A program made the position numbers and the translations under genes. A stretch of DNA of 64,000 bases from Nocardioides astragali (lineage in GTDB: Bacteria > Actinomycetota > Actinomycetes > Propionibacteriales > Nocardioidaceae): NCBI RefSeq assembly GCF_024436375.1, contig NZ_JAFMZM010000003.1, positions 791,386 through 855,385 of the forward strand. The letters are read 5' to 3'. The notes beneath the pieces are model-generated. The model did not search any database, was not told where the DNA came from, and was given only the letters and a program-made list of their open reading frames with translations. Below are positions 25,620-34,583 of the stretch, in pieces. Every line of letters begins with the position of its first letter. The first letter of the stretch is position 1.

Positions 25620-26503
25620 CACCCTTCCGGTGTGCTGCGGCCAGCCTGGCTCGCAACGACGACCTCGCCGGCACCGCGTCGACGGTGCGCAGCTTCCTCC
25701 TGGTCGAGCACCGGGGTGCGTGGGGCGTCGAGGCCCTCCGCGACGCACGACTGCCCGATGGTCTGGGCGACCACCTGTCGCGCACCGGGCGCAGGTCGGG
25801 CGTACGGGTGCTGCTGGTCCGGCGGCCGGGCCGACGCGCCGGGCAGGCGGGAGTCCGCGTCTTCGCCGCGCGCGCGGCCGGTGCCGACTCCTGGCTCGAG
25901 GCGGGGACGCTCGCGACCGTCGACGACGTGCGTGGCCTCGACCTCACCGCCCTCGGCCAGGGCCGCTCGCCCGGCCTGGATCCCTACGACGGTCCGCTCC
26001 TCGCCGTGTGCACCCACGGCCGGCACGACGCGTGCTGCGCCGAGCGCGGCAGGCCGGTCGCCCTGGCCCTCGCGAGGAGCCGCCACGCCGACGCCGTCTG
26101 GGAGTGCTCGCACATCGGAGGCGACCGGTTCGCCGGCAACCTGCTCGTCCTTCCGCGCGGCCTCTACTACGGGCGCGTCGACCCGGACGCGGCGCTCGAC
26201 GTCGCGGACGCAGCGGTCGAGGGCCGCGTGTCCCTGGACCACCTCCGCGGTCGCTCGGACATGCCGATGCCGGTGCAGGCGGCGGAGATCCACGTGCGGC
26301 GGCTCCTCGACCTGCGGGGCCTGGACGACGTACGCCCCACCGCGGCGCGGACGGAGGCAGACCTCACCACGGTGACCCTCGACGCCGGTGACCGCACGGT
26401 CCGGGTGCAGGTGCTCCGAGTGCTCGAGGCCGCTCGGCAGCTGACGTGCGGCGCGCTGAGGGACAACCCGGTGCCGCGCTACGAGGTCGAGCTCCTGGGC
26501 TGA
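25616..26503 (+). CDS. Sucrase/ferredoxin-like family protein
   Basis: A 295-residue protein with a thioredoxin-fold [2Fe-2S]-like Cys pattern: CTHGRHDACCAERG followed by WECSHIGGDRFAGN and LPRGLYYGRV. This is diagnostic of the sucrase/ferredoxin-like family. Its role in actinobacteria is not established. The GTG start overlaps the cupin stop (GTGA), making a three-gene operon with the acidic repeat protein and the oxygenase. An iron-sulfur redox partner for the oxygenase is possible but only inferred. Confidence 0.87.
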   Translation: MTPFRCAAASLARNDDLAGTASTVRSFLLVEHRGAWGVEALRDARLPDGLGDHLSRTGRRSGVRVLLVRRPGRRAGQAGVRVFAARAAGADSWLEAGTLATVDDVRGLDLTALGQGRSPGLDPYDGPLLAVCTHGRHDACCAERGRPVALALARSRHADAVWECSHIGGDRFAGNLLVLPRGLYYGRVDPDAALDVADAAVEGRVSLDHLRGRSDMPMPVQAAEIHVRRLLDLRGLDDVRPTAARTEADLTTVTLDAGDRTVRVQVLRVLEAARQLTCGALRDNPVPRYEVELLG

Positions 26504-26521
26504 CAGCTCTCAGCCCAGCCC

Positions 26522-27517
26522 TCAGCCCAGCCGGTCCTTCAGGTCGGCGGACTGCCACGAGGTCTGGTCGGCCAGCCGCGGCTTGCCGGCCTCGGCGTCC
26601 TCGAGGTTGCGCGCGGCCCGGTTGGCCTGGGCCTGCTCTCGGTCGGCGACGGTGTCGGCCTCACGGGCCTCGACGCGAGCCTCGGTGAGCTCGCGGTGGA
26701 GGGCGGCCACCTTGTCGGCCTGGGCCTGGATCTCCGCCGGAGGACGCTCCGCGAGGACCATCTCCTCGAGGTCGTCGAGGGCCGACTGCTCGCGGCGCTT
26801 GAGCCCGTCGACCGTGCGCTGGGCGGCATCGGCGCGGTCGTTGGCCTGGACGGCCTCCATCGCCTCCTCGGCCGCCTCGCGGCGCAGCTCGCCGAACTTC
26901 ACCTGGTTGGCGTCGGCCGCGACGAACCTCGCCCGGTCCTTGTCGGGGTGGACCCCGGCATGGTCGGCGAGCGCCTTGATCAGCTCACGCGTGCTCACCC
27001 GGCGGGCGTCGCGCAGCTCGATCTTGGTCTCGAAGCACTGCTGGTAGGCCTTCCAGTCCCGCTCCCAGGCGTCGATCTCCTTCTGCGGAGCGTCGCCGGC
27101 GATCGTCTCGACCGGGGGCCAGATGCGGTTGTCGCGGATCTCCAGCCCCTGGGCCGCCGCGAAGGCGCGCAGCTGGTCGAGGCCCTCGCGGTGCCGACGC
27201 AGCACGTCGGAGTAGGCGTTGATGGCCCGCCCGAGTCCGCGCAGGTTGTCGCGGACGCTCACCGACTCCTCGTGGCGGCGGCCGGCACGGTCGCGCAGGG
27301 CGTCAGCGGCCTCACCCGCGAAGACCTCCTCGGACAGGGTCGCGGTGCGCTCGAACCCGTCGGCCGCGAGCTCGACCTTGGCGGCGAGCCGGCGGACGGA
27401 GTCGCCGTAGGAGTCGACCTTGTCCGGCTCGAGCCAGTGGTAGTGGCAGCCGATGGGATCGCCGAACTTCAGGCCGTCCTGCTGGACCTCGATCTTGTCG
27501 ACCACGACCCGGGTCAT
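26522..27517 (-). CDS. Putative type VII secretion substrate, helical/coiled-coil
   Basis: A 331-residue, strongly helical protein. The N-terminal part (LEPDKVDSYGDSVRRLAAKV, FAGEAADALRDRAGRRHEES) matches the WxG-like putative T7SS secretion domain of actinobacteria. The rest is charged coiled coil (EEAMEAVQANDRADAAQRTV, ADTVADREQAQANRAARNLE). No catalytic C-terminal toxin domain is visible. The ATG overlaps the stop of the 100-residue partner (ATGA). The secretion machinery itself is not in the window. Confidence 0.65.
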   Translation of the reverse strand: MTRVVVDKIEVQQDGLKFGDPIGCHYHWLEPDKVDSYGDSVRRLAAKVELAADGFERTATLSEEVFAGEAADALRDRAGRRHEESVSVRDNLRGLGRAINAYSDVLRRHREGLDQLRAFAAAQGLEIRDNRIWPPVETIAGDAPQKEIDAWERDWKAYQQCFETKIELRDARRVSTRELIKALADHAGVHPDKDRARFVAADANQVKFGELRREAAEEAMEAVQANDRADAAQRTVDGLKRREQSALDDLEEMVLAERPPAEIQAQADKVAALHRELTEARVEAREADTVADREQAQANRAARNLEDAEAGKPRLADQTSWQSADLKDRLG

Positions 27518-27816
27518 CGCGGGTCCACCTGGTCGAGCTTGGCGGCGACCTGGGCGGCCTGGCCGACCATCAGGTCGAGCTCGTCGAAGTCGATGATCGA
27601 GTCGTCGATGGCCGAGGCGATGGTGCGGCACTTCTTGGTGATCTCTTCAGCGTCGTCCACGAGGCTGCGTACGCCCTCGACCATCAGGCCGCGCCACGGG
27701 AAGTCGTCGGCTGGATGGTCGACGTCGCCGAGCGCGGACCGCAGGGTCTCGCGGGCGGTGTCCAGCTCTTCCTTGGCGGTCCGCAACGCCCGCTGGTTGA
27801 TCGCGATCGGCCTCAT
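27514..27816 (-). CDS. 100-residue helical protein, WXG100/Esx-like partner
   Basis: A small all-helical protein (MRPIAINQRALRTAKEELDT and on). It has two long amphipathic segments around a central FPWRGLMVEG turn, resembling the helix-turn-helix of WXG100 partners without a strict WXG. It is translationally coupled to the downstream putative type VII substrate, as Esx-type chaperone-substrate pairs often are. A purine-rich GGGAGAAGAG lies ahead of the ATG at 27816. Assignment rests on size, helicity and neighbour. Confidence 0.6.
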   Translation of the reverse strand: MRPIAINQRALRTAKEELDTARETLRSALGDVDHPADDFPWRGLMVEGVRSLVDDAEEITKKCRTIASAIDDSIIDFDELDLMVGQAAQVAAKLDQVDPR

Positions 27817-27897
27817 GGCGCTCTTCTCCCCCGATGAACGGCGTCGAAACCCGGAGTCGTGAAGTTGTGAACGACTTCCGTCGGTGGGCTGGACCGC

Positions 27898-28704
27898 TCA
27901 GACGTGCCCGCAGAGCTGGGCCATGCGCAGCTCGAGCCGACCGAGCAGGTCCGTGCACGCCTTGTCGGTCAGCCTCGACGGGTCAGCCGACTTCCTGCCA
28001 CCGCCCTGCGCGCACACCGGCAGCACGTCGATCGAGAGCTTCGCCCCGCCCGCCAGTGCGCGCAGCTCGTCGAGCTTGTCGCCGAAGGGCGAGCCGCTGC
28101 CGGGGGAGTAGTAGCGCACGGCGGCGTCGATGTCGTCGGCGAACAGGTCGGCCTTGGTCACCGCCACCACCAGCCACGTCGGCCGCTCGCGGCGTACGGC
28201 CATGCTGGCGATCCGGTGCGCGGTGATGGCCCAGTCCTCCAGCTCGGCAGCCAGCTGCTCCTCGCGCGAGGCGAGTGCGGAACCGCTCGTGCCGCCCGTG
28301 CGCCGCGGGGTGGCGTAGCCGTTGGCGACCACATGGAGGACCCCGTCGACCGGCTCGTCGTGGAACACCTCGTCGAGCGCACCGAGGCGGGTGGCGGCGT
28401 TCTCGCCGGGGACGACGCGGAAGCGGTATCCGCGCAGCTTCGCGTTGCGGCGCGTACGCCGCTCCAGGACAGCGGAGCCCACGTCCTGGTCGGTCTCCGC
28501 CGAGGACTGAGCGCTCGCGCGGCGCGAGAGCCGGTCGGCGAGCCGGGTCTTGCCCACGCCGGTCATCCCGGTGACCGCGACCGTGGGGTAGCGGTGCCGC
28601 AGCAGGCGCGAGGCGCGCTCCGGGGCCTGGGACAGCGCGGCCAGGGCGCCTCCGGCGATCGTCGTACCGATGGCTGCCCTGCCGTGCCGCAACGGTGACT
28701 GCAT
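27898..28704 (-). CDS. P-loop GTPase-like protein
   Basis: A 268-residue protein with a Walker A GMTGVGKTR near residue 45 and a TKADLF segment matching the GTPase G4 motif (T/NKxD). The switch region is less clear. The N-terminus carries a short hydrophobic stretch. It lies 81 bases upstream of the Esx-like pair on the same strand, so a shared role is possible. It diverges from a membrane-anchored protein gene, and no specific function is assigned. Confidence 0.75.
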   Translation of the reverse strand: MQSPLRHGRAAIGTTIAGGALAALSQAPERASRLLRHRYPTVAVTGMTGVGKTRLADRLSRRASAQSSAETDQDVGSAVLERRTRRNAKLRGYRFRVVPGENAATRLGALDEVFHDEPVDGVLHVVANGYATPRRTGGTSGSALASREEQLAAELEDWAITAHRIASMAVRRERPTWLVVAVTKADLFADDIDAAVRYYSPGSGSPFGDKLDELRALAGGAKLSIDVLPVCAQGGGRKSADPSRLTDKACTDLLGRLELRMAQLCGHV

Positions 28705-28830
28705 GTCCCCATCCTGCCAAGTCCGGGCTGAGGGGCGCCCGGGACGCAGGCGTCGGTGCGCGCTGGTTGGCCATGCGACCAGCCATCTTGGACAATGTCG
28801 AGAGCCCCGCCCTCCGGTTGAAAGGTCCCC

Positions 28831-29361
28831 ATGGACAGCGAGAACCGTCCCGTCCTGACCGGGCTGATCGCCCTGGTCGGCGTCGCCGTGGCCATCGGCC
28901 TGCTGGGAGGGCTCGCCGTGATGGTCGGGGTCAAGGCCACGGGCATCGGTGAGGCGTCGAGCGCCAGCGACGACAGCGGCACCCCCTCAACCTTCCAGCT
29001 GCCCAGGCCAAGCGACACCGGCACCTCGGCCCCGGCACCCGACCCGGTGGAGCCCAGTGCCGGCACGGAGACGTCGTCCGAGGCCCCGGCGGAGGCCATC
29101 TCGCTGACCGCGACGCAGCAGTCGGTCAGCCCGATGCAGCAGATCGACCTGACCGGCACCTACCAGTCCGGTGAGGGCGCGATCCTGCAGGTGCAGCGCT
29201 TCGAGAACGGCGCCTGGCAGGACTTCCCGGTGACCATGTCGGTCTCCGGCGGCACGTTCGCGACCTACGTGCAGACCAGCCGCACCGGTCCCAACAAGTT
29301 CCGCGTGGTCGACACCGACACCGAGGCGGTCTCCAACGAGGTCACGGTGACCGTCGGCTGA
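28831..29361 (+). CDS. Membrane-anchored extracytoplasmic hypothetical protein
   Basis: A 176-residue protein. An uncleaved N-terminal membrane segment (LTGLIALVGVAVAIGLLGGL) is followed by a Ser/Thr/Pro/Ala-rich linker and a beta-rich domain of about 90 residues (SLTATQQSVSPMQQIDLTGT, RVVDTDTEAVSNEVTVTVG). The latter has the look of an Ig-like surface domain. AAAGG stands before the ATG at 28831. No known family was recognised. Confidence 0.7.
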   Translation: MDSENRPVLTGLIALVGVAVAIGLLGGLAVMVGVKATGIGEASSASDDSGTPSTFQLPRPSDTGTSAPAPDPVEPSAGTETSSEAPAEAISLTATQQSVSPMQQIDLTGTYQSGEGAILQVQRFENGAWQDFPVTMSVSGGTFATYVQTSRTGPNKFRVVDTDTEAVSNEVTVTVG

Positions 29362-29391
29362 CCACCGGCGACCGGCCTCGAGGTGGGCGTC

Positions 29392-29655
29392 TCACGCAAA
29401 GATTCCCAGGACCACCACGCCCATCGCCACGCCGACGCCGTACGCGGCCAGCCCGGACCACACCCGGCCGAGCCACATCCCGATCCCCACCGTGAGCACC
29501 GGCCACAGCAGCGTCAGCAGCACATAGCCGAGCACTCCCAGCGGGGTGCTGTCGCTACCGAACCCGTTCACCTCGAAGCTGAGCCCGATCAGGCTCGGCA
29601 CCGTCGCCCAGCCAGCGAACAGCCCCCCGAGCGCGACGACCACTGACCGGATCAT
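29392..29655 (-). CDS. Small membrane protein coupled to an MFS transporter
   Basis: An 87-residue protein with about three hydrophobic helices (MIRSVVVALGGLFAGWATVP, GVLGYVLLTLLWPVLTVGIG, GLAAYGVGVAMGVVVLGIFA). The ATG overlaps the stop of the upstream MFS gene (ATGA). No function is recognised; it may be a transporter accessory. Confidence 0.7.
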   Translation of the reverse strand: MIRSVVVALGGLFAGWATVPSLIGLSFEVNGFGSDSTPLGVLGYVLLTLLWPVLTVGIGMWLGRVWSGLAAYGVGVAMGVVVLGIFA

Positions 29656-30890
29656 CCGGCAGGCACCTGGCGGACCGGTCGGCCGCCGGCGGCGCTGACG
29701 CGCGCCCGGTCGACCCGGTGGGTCCAGTAGCCCACCCAGCCGGCACCGGCGAGCCCGAGCACGCCGACCACCAGGCAGGCGGTCGCCAGCGGCGCCACTG
29801 CCGCGACCGCGCCGACGAGCAGCGGGCCACCGGTGTTGCCGATGTCGCCGCAGAGCCGCCACGCGCCCAGGAACTGCGCCCGGCCCTCGCCCGGCGCGGC
29901 GTCGGCGCCGAGCGTCATCACGATGCCCGACCCGAGGCCGTTGCCGCAGGCGATGAGGCCCATGACCAGCGCCACCGACGCCACCGACGTGGCGAGGGGG
30001 AGCAGCAGGCAGGCCACCGCCATCGAGAGGACGACCGGCACCGCCACGACCATCCTGCCGCGGGTGTCCATCAGCCAGCCGCCCGGCCACATGAACGCGA
30101 CGTCGAGCGCGGCCGCGCCGGCGAAGATCAGCGAGGTGGTGGCGGCGGACAGCCCGAGGTGGTCGGCCCACAGCGGCAGCAGGCTGAGCCGCAGCGAGCG
30201 GCTCATCCCGAGGATGACGACGGCGGTGCCGAGGGTGGCGAGGACCCGCCGGTGGGAGGCGATGACCGTCCACACCGCGAGGTGGCCGGACGCCTTCGCC
30301 GCGGCCCGCTTCTCCTCGCCCAGGTCGGGCATCAGCGCGGCGAGCAGCGAGGCGCAGACCGACATGGCGGCCCCCAGCCAGAAGACGCTGCTCAGGTCCG
30401 TGAGGCTGATCAGGCCCGCACCGATGAGCGGCCCGACGAGCACGCCGACGCGGTAGGAACCACCCAGCAGCGACATCGCGCGGGCCCGGTGCGTGGCCGG
30501 GACGACGTCGATCATGAAGCCCTGGCGCGCGATCAGGAAGAGCGTCCAGCACACCCCGCTCAGCAGTACGCCGACCGCGAGGGCCACGACGGAGTCGGTG
30601 AGGGCGACGAGGGCCATCGCCCCGGCGTCGGCGAACCCGGCCCCGACCAGCGCCCGTCGCTCGCCGATCCGGGCCACGAGAGCGCCCGCAGGAAGGCTGG
30701 CCAGCAGCATGCCGACGCCGGTCAGCGCGACGATCGCGGCGGCCGTGCTGACGTCCGCGCCGAGGTCGCGCGCACGCAGGGCGAGCACCGGCATGATCGC
30801 GCCGTGCCCCACCGCGGAGACGATCGAGGGGCCGTAGGCCACGAGCCAGACGTCGCGGAACCGGAACCCCGTCACCCCCTGAGTGCTCAC
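29652..30890 (-). CDS. MFS transporter
   Basis: A 412-residue, 12-helix major facilitator. Motif A-like loops are ALVARIGERRALVG (between helices 2 and 3) and WLMDTRGRMVVAV in the second half. The substrate is unknown. The GTG start at 30890 sits 6 bases downstream of TAGCGT on the minus strand, consistent with a leaderless transcript. It is coupled to the small membrane protein that follows. Confidence 0.88.
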   Translation of the reverse strand: MSTQGVTGFRFRDVWLVAYGPSIVSAVGHGAIMPVLALRARDLGADVSTAAAIVALTGVGMLLASLPAGALVARIGERRALVGAGFADAGAMALVALTDSVVALAVGVLLSGVCWTLFLIARQGFMIDVVPATHRARAMSLLGGSYRVGVLVGPLIGAGLISLTDLSSVFWLGAAMSVCASLLAALMPDLGEEKRAAAKASGHLAVWTVIASHRRVLATLGTAVVILGMSRSLRLSLLPLWADHLGLSAATTSLIFAGAAALDVAFMWPGGWLMDTRGRMVVAVPVVLSMAVACLLLPLATSVASVALVMGLIACGNGLGSGIVMTLGADAAPGEGRAQFLGAWRLCGDIGNTGGPLLVGAVAAVAPLATACLVVGVLGLAGAGWVGYWTHRVDRARVSAAGGRPVRQVPAG

Positions 30891-30896
30891 CCCGAC

Positions 30897-30966
30897 ACGC
30901 TACGTGGGGTCGCGCGGCGGCCGGTCGCACAACCCGGTGGAGCTCGTCACAGCCCGTGCGTAGGCT
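30897..30966. promoter_or_regulatory. Divergent leaderless promoters, MFS and M3 peptidase
   Basis: On the minus strand TAGCGT (30902-30897) lies 6 bases before the MFS GTG. On the plus strand TAGGCT (30961-30966) lies 8 bases before the M3 peptidase GTG at 30975. Both fit actinobacterial TAnnnT -10 boxes with transcription beginning at the start codon. No clear -35 is seen. Confidence 0.5.
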
Positions 30967-30974
30967 CCTCCTTC

Positions 30975-32948
30975 GTGGCCCACGACACCGACACGCAGCC
31001 CACGTCCACCTCCGATGCGCACGAGCCGCTCGGTCTGCCCGGAAGCGGCGACTGGCTGGCGTGGGTCGGCGAGCGTTGCGAGGGCCAGCTCGCCGAGGCG
31101 AAGCGACAGGTCGAGCACGTGAAGTCCGCCCAGGGTCCGGGCGAGGGTGGTGCGCGCGAGGTGCTGGCGGCCTGGAACCGTGCCGAGATCGCCATCGCCA
31201 ACGCCGGATCGGTCGCCCTCTGGGCCGAGGTGCACCCCGACGCCGGGGTGCGCGACCGGGCCGACGAGCTGAGCCAGCAGGTCCAGAAGTACGTCACCGA
31301 GCTGGGGCAGGACCGTGACCTGTTCGCGGTGCTCGACGCCCTCGACGCGGGCCCCCAGGGCGGGCTCGACGACGACGCCCGACGGGTGCTCGACCACACG
31401 CTGCGCGACTTCCGCCGCGCCGGTGTCGACCGCGACGACGCGACCCGCGACCGCTTGCGCAAGCTCAGCGAGCGCGCGGTCAAGCTCTCCCAGGACTTCG
31501 GCCGCAACATCCGCGACGACGTACGCTCCATCCGCATCGCGCCCGAGCGCCTGGCCGGACTCCCCGACGACTATCGCGCGGCCCACCCCGCCGACGACGA
31601 CGGCCTGGTCACGATCACCACCGACTACCCCGACCTGGTCCCGTTCACGACCTTCGGCTCCGACGCCGACGCGCGTCGCGACCTGGCGCTCGCGCAGAGC
31701 AATGTCGCGTGGCCCGCCAACGACGAGGTGCTCCAGGACCTGCTGGCCGTGCGGCGCGAGACCGCCGACCTGCTCGGCTACGCCTCCTGGCCCGACTACG
31801 ACGCCGAGGTCAAGATGATCGGCACCGGCCAGGCCATCGCCGAGTTCATCGACCGGATCAGTGACGTCGCGATCGAGCGCGCCCGGCAGGAGGTCGCGGT
31901 GCTGCTCGAGCGCAAGCGCGTGGACGACCCGGCTGCAGAGGACGTCGCGACCTACGACTCCCGCTACTACGCCGAGCTCGTGCGCCGCGAGCAGTACGAA
32001 GTCGACGGCCAGGTGGTGCGCACCTACTTCCCCTTCGAGTCCGTCCGCCAGGGCCTGCTCGACGTCACCGGCCGGCTCTTCGGCCTCGGGTGGACCCCGG
32101 TCCCGCAGCCCGATACCGGCACGTGGCACGCCGACGTGGCGAGCTACGACGTCGACCTGGAGGGCGTGCGGATCGGCCGGATCCACCTCGACCTGCACCC
32201 GCGCGAGGGCAAGTACAAGCACGCCGCCCAGTTCGACATGGTCAAGGGCATCGCGGGCGAGCAGCTGCCGGAGGGCGTCCTGGTCTGCAACTTCAGCCGC
32301 GGCCTGATGGAGCACGACGAGGTCGTGACGCTCTTCCACGAGTTCGGCCACCTGGTCCACCACGTCCTGGGCGGGCAGGGGGAGTGGCTGCGCTTCTCCG
32401 GCGTCGCGACCGAGTGGGACTTCGTCGAGGCCCCGAGCCAGATGCTCGAGGAATGGGCCTGGGACGCCGACGTGCTCGCCACCTTCGCCCGCAACGCCGA
32501 GGGCGAGACGATCCCGGCCGACCTGGTCGCCGCGATGCGCCGGGCGGACCACTTCGGCAAGGGCATATACGCCGTCCACCAGATGTCCTACGCCGCTCGT
32601 TCCTACTGGTTCCACGCGCGGCAGCACGACGACCTGACGGCTTACGGCGACGAGCTCCAGCGTCGCTACTCGGTGTTCCCGCCGCTGGAGGGCGCCCACA
32701 TGCACTGCGCCTTCGGCCACCTCGACGGCTACTCGTCGGGCTACTACACCTACATGTGGTCCCTCGTGATCTCCAAGGACCTGTTCTCCGCGTTCGACCG
32801 CGACGACATGTTCGCCGCCGACAAGGCGAGCGCCTATCGCGACAAGGTGCTCGCGATGGGCGGCAGCAAGGACGCCGCCGACCTCGTCGCCGACTTCCTG
32901 GGCCGGCCCTACTCCTTCGACGCCTGGGCGGCGTGGCTGGCGGAGTAG
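30975..32948 (+). CDS. M3-family metallopeptidase (thimet oligopeptidase-like)
   Basis: A 657-residue zinc oligopeptidase, close to the usual M3A length. The active site LFHEFGHLVHH (HExxH near residue 455) and the third ligand region TEWDFVEAPSQMLEEW, about 27 residues on, are both present, as is the substrate-binding YSSGYYTYMWS near the C-terminus. It cleaves peptides in the cytosol; no signal peptide is visible. The GTG start fits a leaderless transcript. Confidence 0.93.
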   Translation: MAHDTDTQPTSTSDAHEPLGLPGSGDWLAWVGERCEGQLAEAKRQVEHVKSAQGPGEGGAREVLAAWNRAEIAIANAGSVALWAEVHPDAGVRDRADELSQQVQKYVTELGQDRDLFAVLDALDAGPQGGLDDDARRVLDHTLRDFRRAGVDRDDATRDRLRKLSERAVKLSQDFGRNIRDDVRSIRIAPERLAGLPDDYRAAHPADDDGLVTITTDYPDLVPFTTFGSDADARRDLALAQSNVAWPANDEVLQDLLAVRRETADLLGYASWPDYDAEVKMIGTGQAIAEFIDRISDVAIERARQEVAVLLERKRVDDPAAEDVATYDSRYYAELVRREQYEVDGQVVRTYFPFESVRQGLLDVTGRLFGLGWTPVPQPDTGTWHADVASYDVDLEGVRIGRIHLDLHPREGKYKHAAQFDMVKGIAGEQLPEGVLVCNFSRGLMEHDEVVTLFHEFGHLVHHVLGGQGEWLRFSGVATEWDFVEAPSQMLEEWAWDADVLATFARNAEGETIPADLVAAMRRADHFGKGIYAVHQMSYAARSYWFHARQHDDLTAYGDELQRRYSVFPPLEGAHMHCAFGHLDGYSSGYYTYMWSLVISKDLFSAFDRDDMFAADKASAYRDKVLAMGGSKDAADLVADFLGRPYSFDAWAAWLAE

Positions 32949-33003
32949 GACCGGCCCGACAGGAGCTCCAGCCGGCGGATCAGCCGGCGGATCTGGTGGT
33001 GGA

Positions 33004-34485
33004 TCAGCCGGTGGTGACGGCCGTGTCGTCGAGCACGAAGCTCGTCTGCAGCGATGAGTCCTCGAACATCACGAACCTCACGGTGACGGTCCTGCCCTTG
33101 TAGGCCAGCAGGCTGTGGGAGAACTGCGCGTACGTCGCGCTGACGCCCACGTTGCTGAAGGTCCTCAGGGTCGAGGTGGTGGTGCCGCTGACGACCTGCA
33201 CCTTGAGGGTGTCGTAGGCCGTCGAGCCGGACTCGGCGGTGTCGGTGCGGATCCAGTACGACAACGACGCGGCCGTCGCGGTGGACGGGATGGTGACCTG
33301 CTGCGAGATCGTCTCCGACGACGTGCTGCCGTTGCCGCCCAGCCAGGCCTTCCATGACCCGGTGCGTGCGGGGCGGCCGGTGTTGCTGGTGACGGCACCC
33401 GAGGTGCCGGCCCAGCTCACCGCGCCGGACTCGAAGCCCGGGTTGGCCAGCAGGTTGGCGCCCGGCGGCGGGGTGGTCGGCGGCGTCGTGCCGTAGTCCT
33501 TGTCGGCGTAGAGCCACACCATGTGACCGATCGCGTCGAGGTTGCGGTCCAGCGCGGTGGTGCCGACGTTGGAGATCGTGTCGCAGGAGCGGTGGTAGCA
33601 CGGGTCGTACGGCTGGCCGGCCTGACCGCCCCACTTCTGTGCCTGGGCGGAGGTCTTGGTGCCCTCGGCGCCCGAGAAGATGCCGGTCGTCGCGATGCCG
33701 TGGCTGCGGAACGAAGCGTGGTCCGAGCGTCCCTGGACGTCGATGTACTCCCAGGGGATGCCCTTGGACGCGTAGTAGGCCGTCAGGCTGTCGCGGGCGC
33801 CGTTGCCCGCCGGGTTGTCGTTGTAGACGAAGTAGCCGGGATTGATCGAGCCGACCATGTCGTAGTTCATGTAGAGGTCGATCTTGTCCTTCTCCGCCGT
33901 CGGCAGGTTGCGCATGTAGTGGTTGGAGCCGAGGAGCCCGAGCTCCTCCGCACCCCACCAGGCGAAGCGCAGGTGGTTGCGGGCGGTGTTGCCGCTCGCG
34001 GCCCAGGCGAGGGCAGCCTCGAGGACGGCCGCGGAGCCGGTGCCGTTGTCGTTGATGCCGGGGCCGGAGGCGATGCTGTCGAGGTGGGCGCCGGTCATCA
34101 CGACGTGCTCGCCGTCGCCGCCGGGCCAGTCCGCGATCAGGTTGTAGGACGTGCCGGACGAGGTCGAGAAGCTCTGCACCTGGGTGGTGTAGCCGGCCGC
34201 GTCGAGCTTGGCCTTCACCCAGTCGAGCGAGGCCTTGTAGCCCGGGCGTCCGGTGCCGCGGTTGCCGCCGTTGGCGTTGGCGATGGACTGGAGCTGCTGC
34301 AGGTGGGCGGTGACGTTGGCGGTGCTGAGGTCGGGCGAGGGGGCCGCGACGGCGGGCGAGCCGGTGCCGACGAGGGCCACCCCGGACATGGTGGCGACGA
34401 GGGCGCCGGCGGCCACCGTGGCCAGGGGGGCGGACCGGGTGGCGGACCGGGTGGCGGACCGGGTGGTCGTACGGAGTGTGCGCAT
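33004..34485 (-). CDS. Secreted M28 aminopeptidase with C-terminal beta module
   Basis: A 493-residue exported enzyme. A signal peptide (with a TRSA triplet repeat ahead of the hydrophobic core) precedes a di-zinc M28 domain with ligands in TGAHLDSI, GINDNGTG, WWGAEELGLLGS, MNYDMVGS and GRSDHASF. A Thr/Pro linker (TTPPTTPPPG) leads to a C-terminal module of about 145 residues starting NLLANPGFESGA. That module is nearly identical to the one ending the neighbouring M4 peptidase. It probably acts in extracellular peptide digestion. Confidence 0.92.
   Translation of the reverse strand: MRTLRTTTRSATRSATRSAPLATVAAGALVATMSGVALVGTGSPAVAAPSPDLSTANVTAHLQQLQSIANANGGNRGTGRPGYKASLDWVKAKLDAAGYTTQVQSFSTSSGTSYNLIADWPGGDGEHVVMTGAHLDSIASGPGINDNGTGSAAVLEAALAWAASGNTARNHLRFAWWGAEELGLLGSNHYMRNLPTAEKDKIDLYMNYDMVGSINPGYFVYNDNPAGNGARDSLTAYYASKGIPWEYIDVQGRSDHASFRSHGIATTGIFSGAEGTKTSAQAQKWGGQAGQPYDPCYHRSCDTISNVGTTALDRNLDAIGHMVWLYADKDYGTTPPTTPPPGANLLANPGFESGAVSWAGTSGAVTSNTGRPARTGSWKAWLGGNGSTSSETISQQVTIPSTATAASLSYWIRTDTAESGSTAYDTLKVQVVSGTTTSTLRTFSNVGVSATYAQFSHSLLAYKGRTVTVRFVMFEDSSLQTSFVLDDTAVTTG
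34429..34464 (-). repeat. Three tandem 12-bp units in the M28 signal peptide
   Basis: GGCGGACCGGGT is repeated exactly three times. On the coding strand it reads TRSA three times in the basic n-region of the signal peptide. Confidence 0.9.
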
Positions 34486-34530
34486 GGGGATCTCCCGAGA
34501 GGCTGGGTGTGGGCAGGGTCGAGACGACGA

Positions 34531-34566
34531 ACGGGGCGGGGCAGCACTGCTGCTGCCCCGCCCCGT
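34531..34566 (-). terminator. 16-bp perfect hairpin after the M4 peptidase gene
   Basis: ACGGGGCGGGGCAGCA (34531-34546) and TGCTGCCCCGCCCCGT (34551-34566) are perfect complements with a 4-base loop. It begins 18 bases after the M4 stop and lies before the M28 gene, so it separates two peptidase transcripts. There is no T-run after it. Confidence 0.75.
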
Positions 34567-34583
34567 CCGGTGGGGGCGCTACG

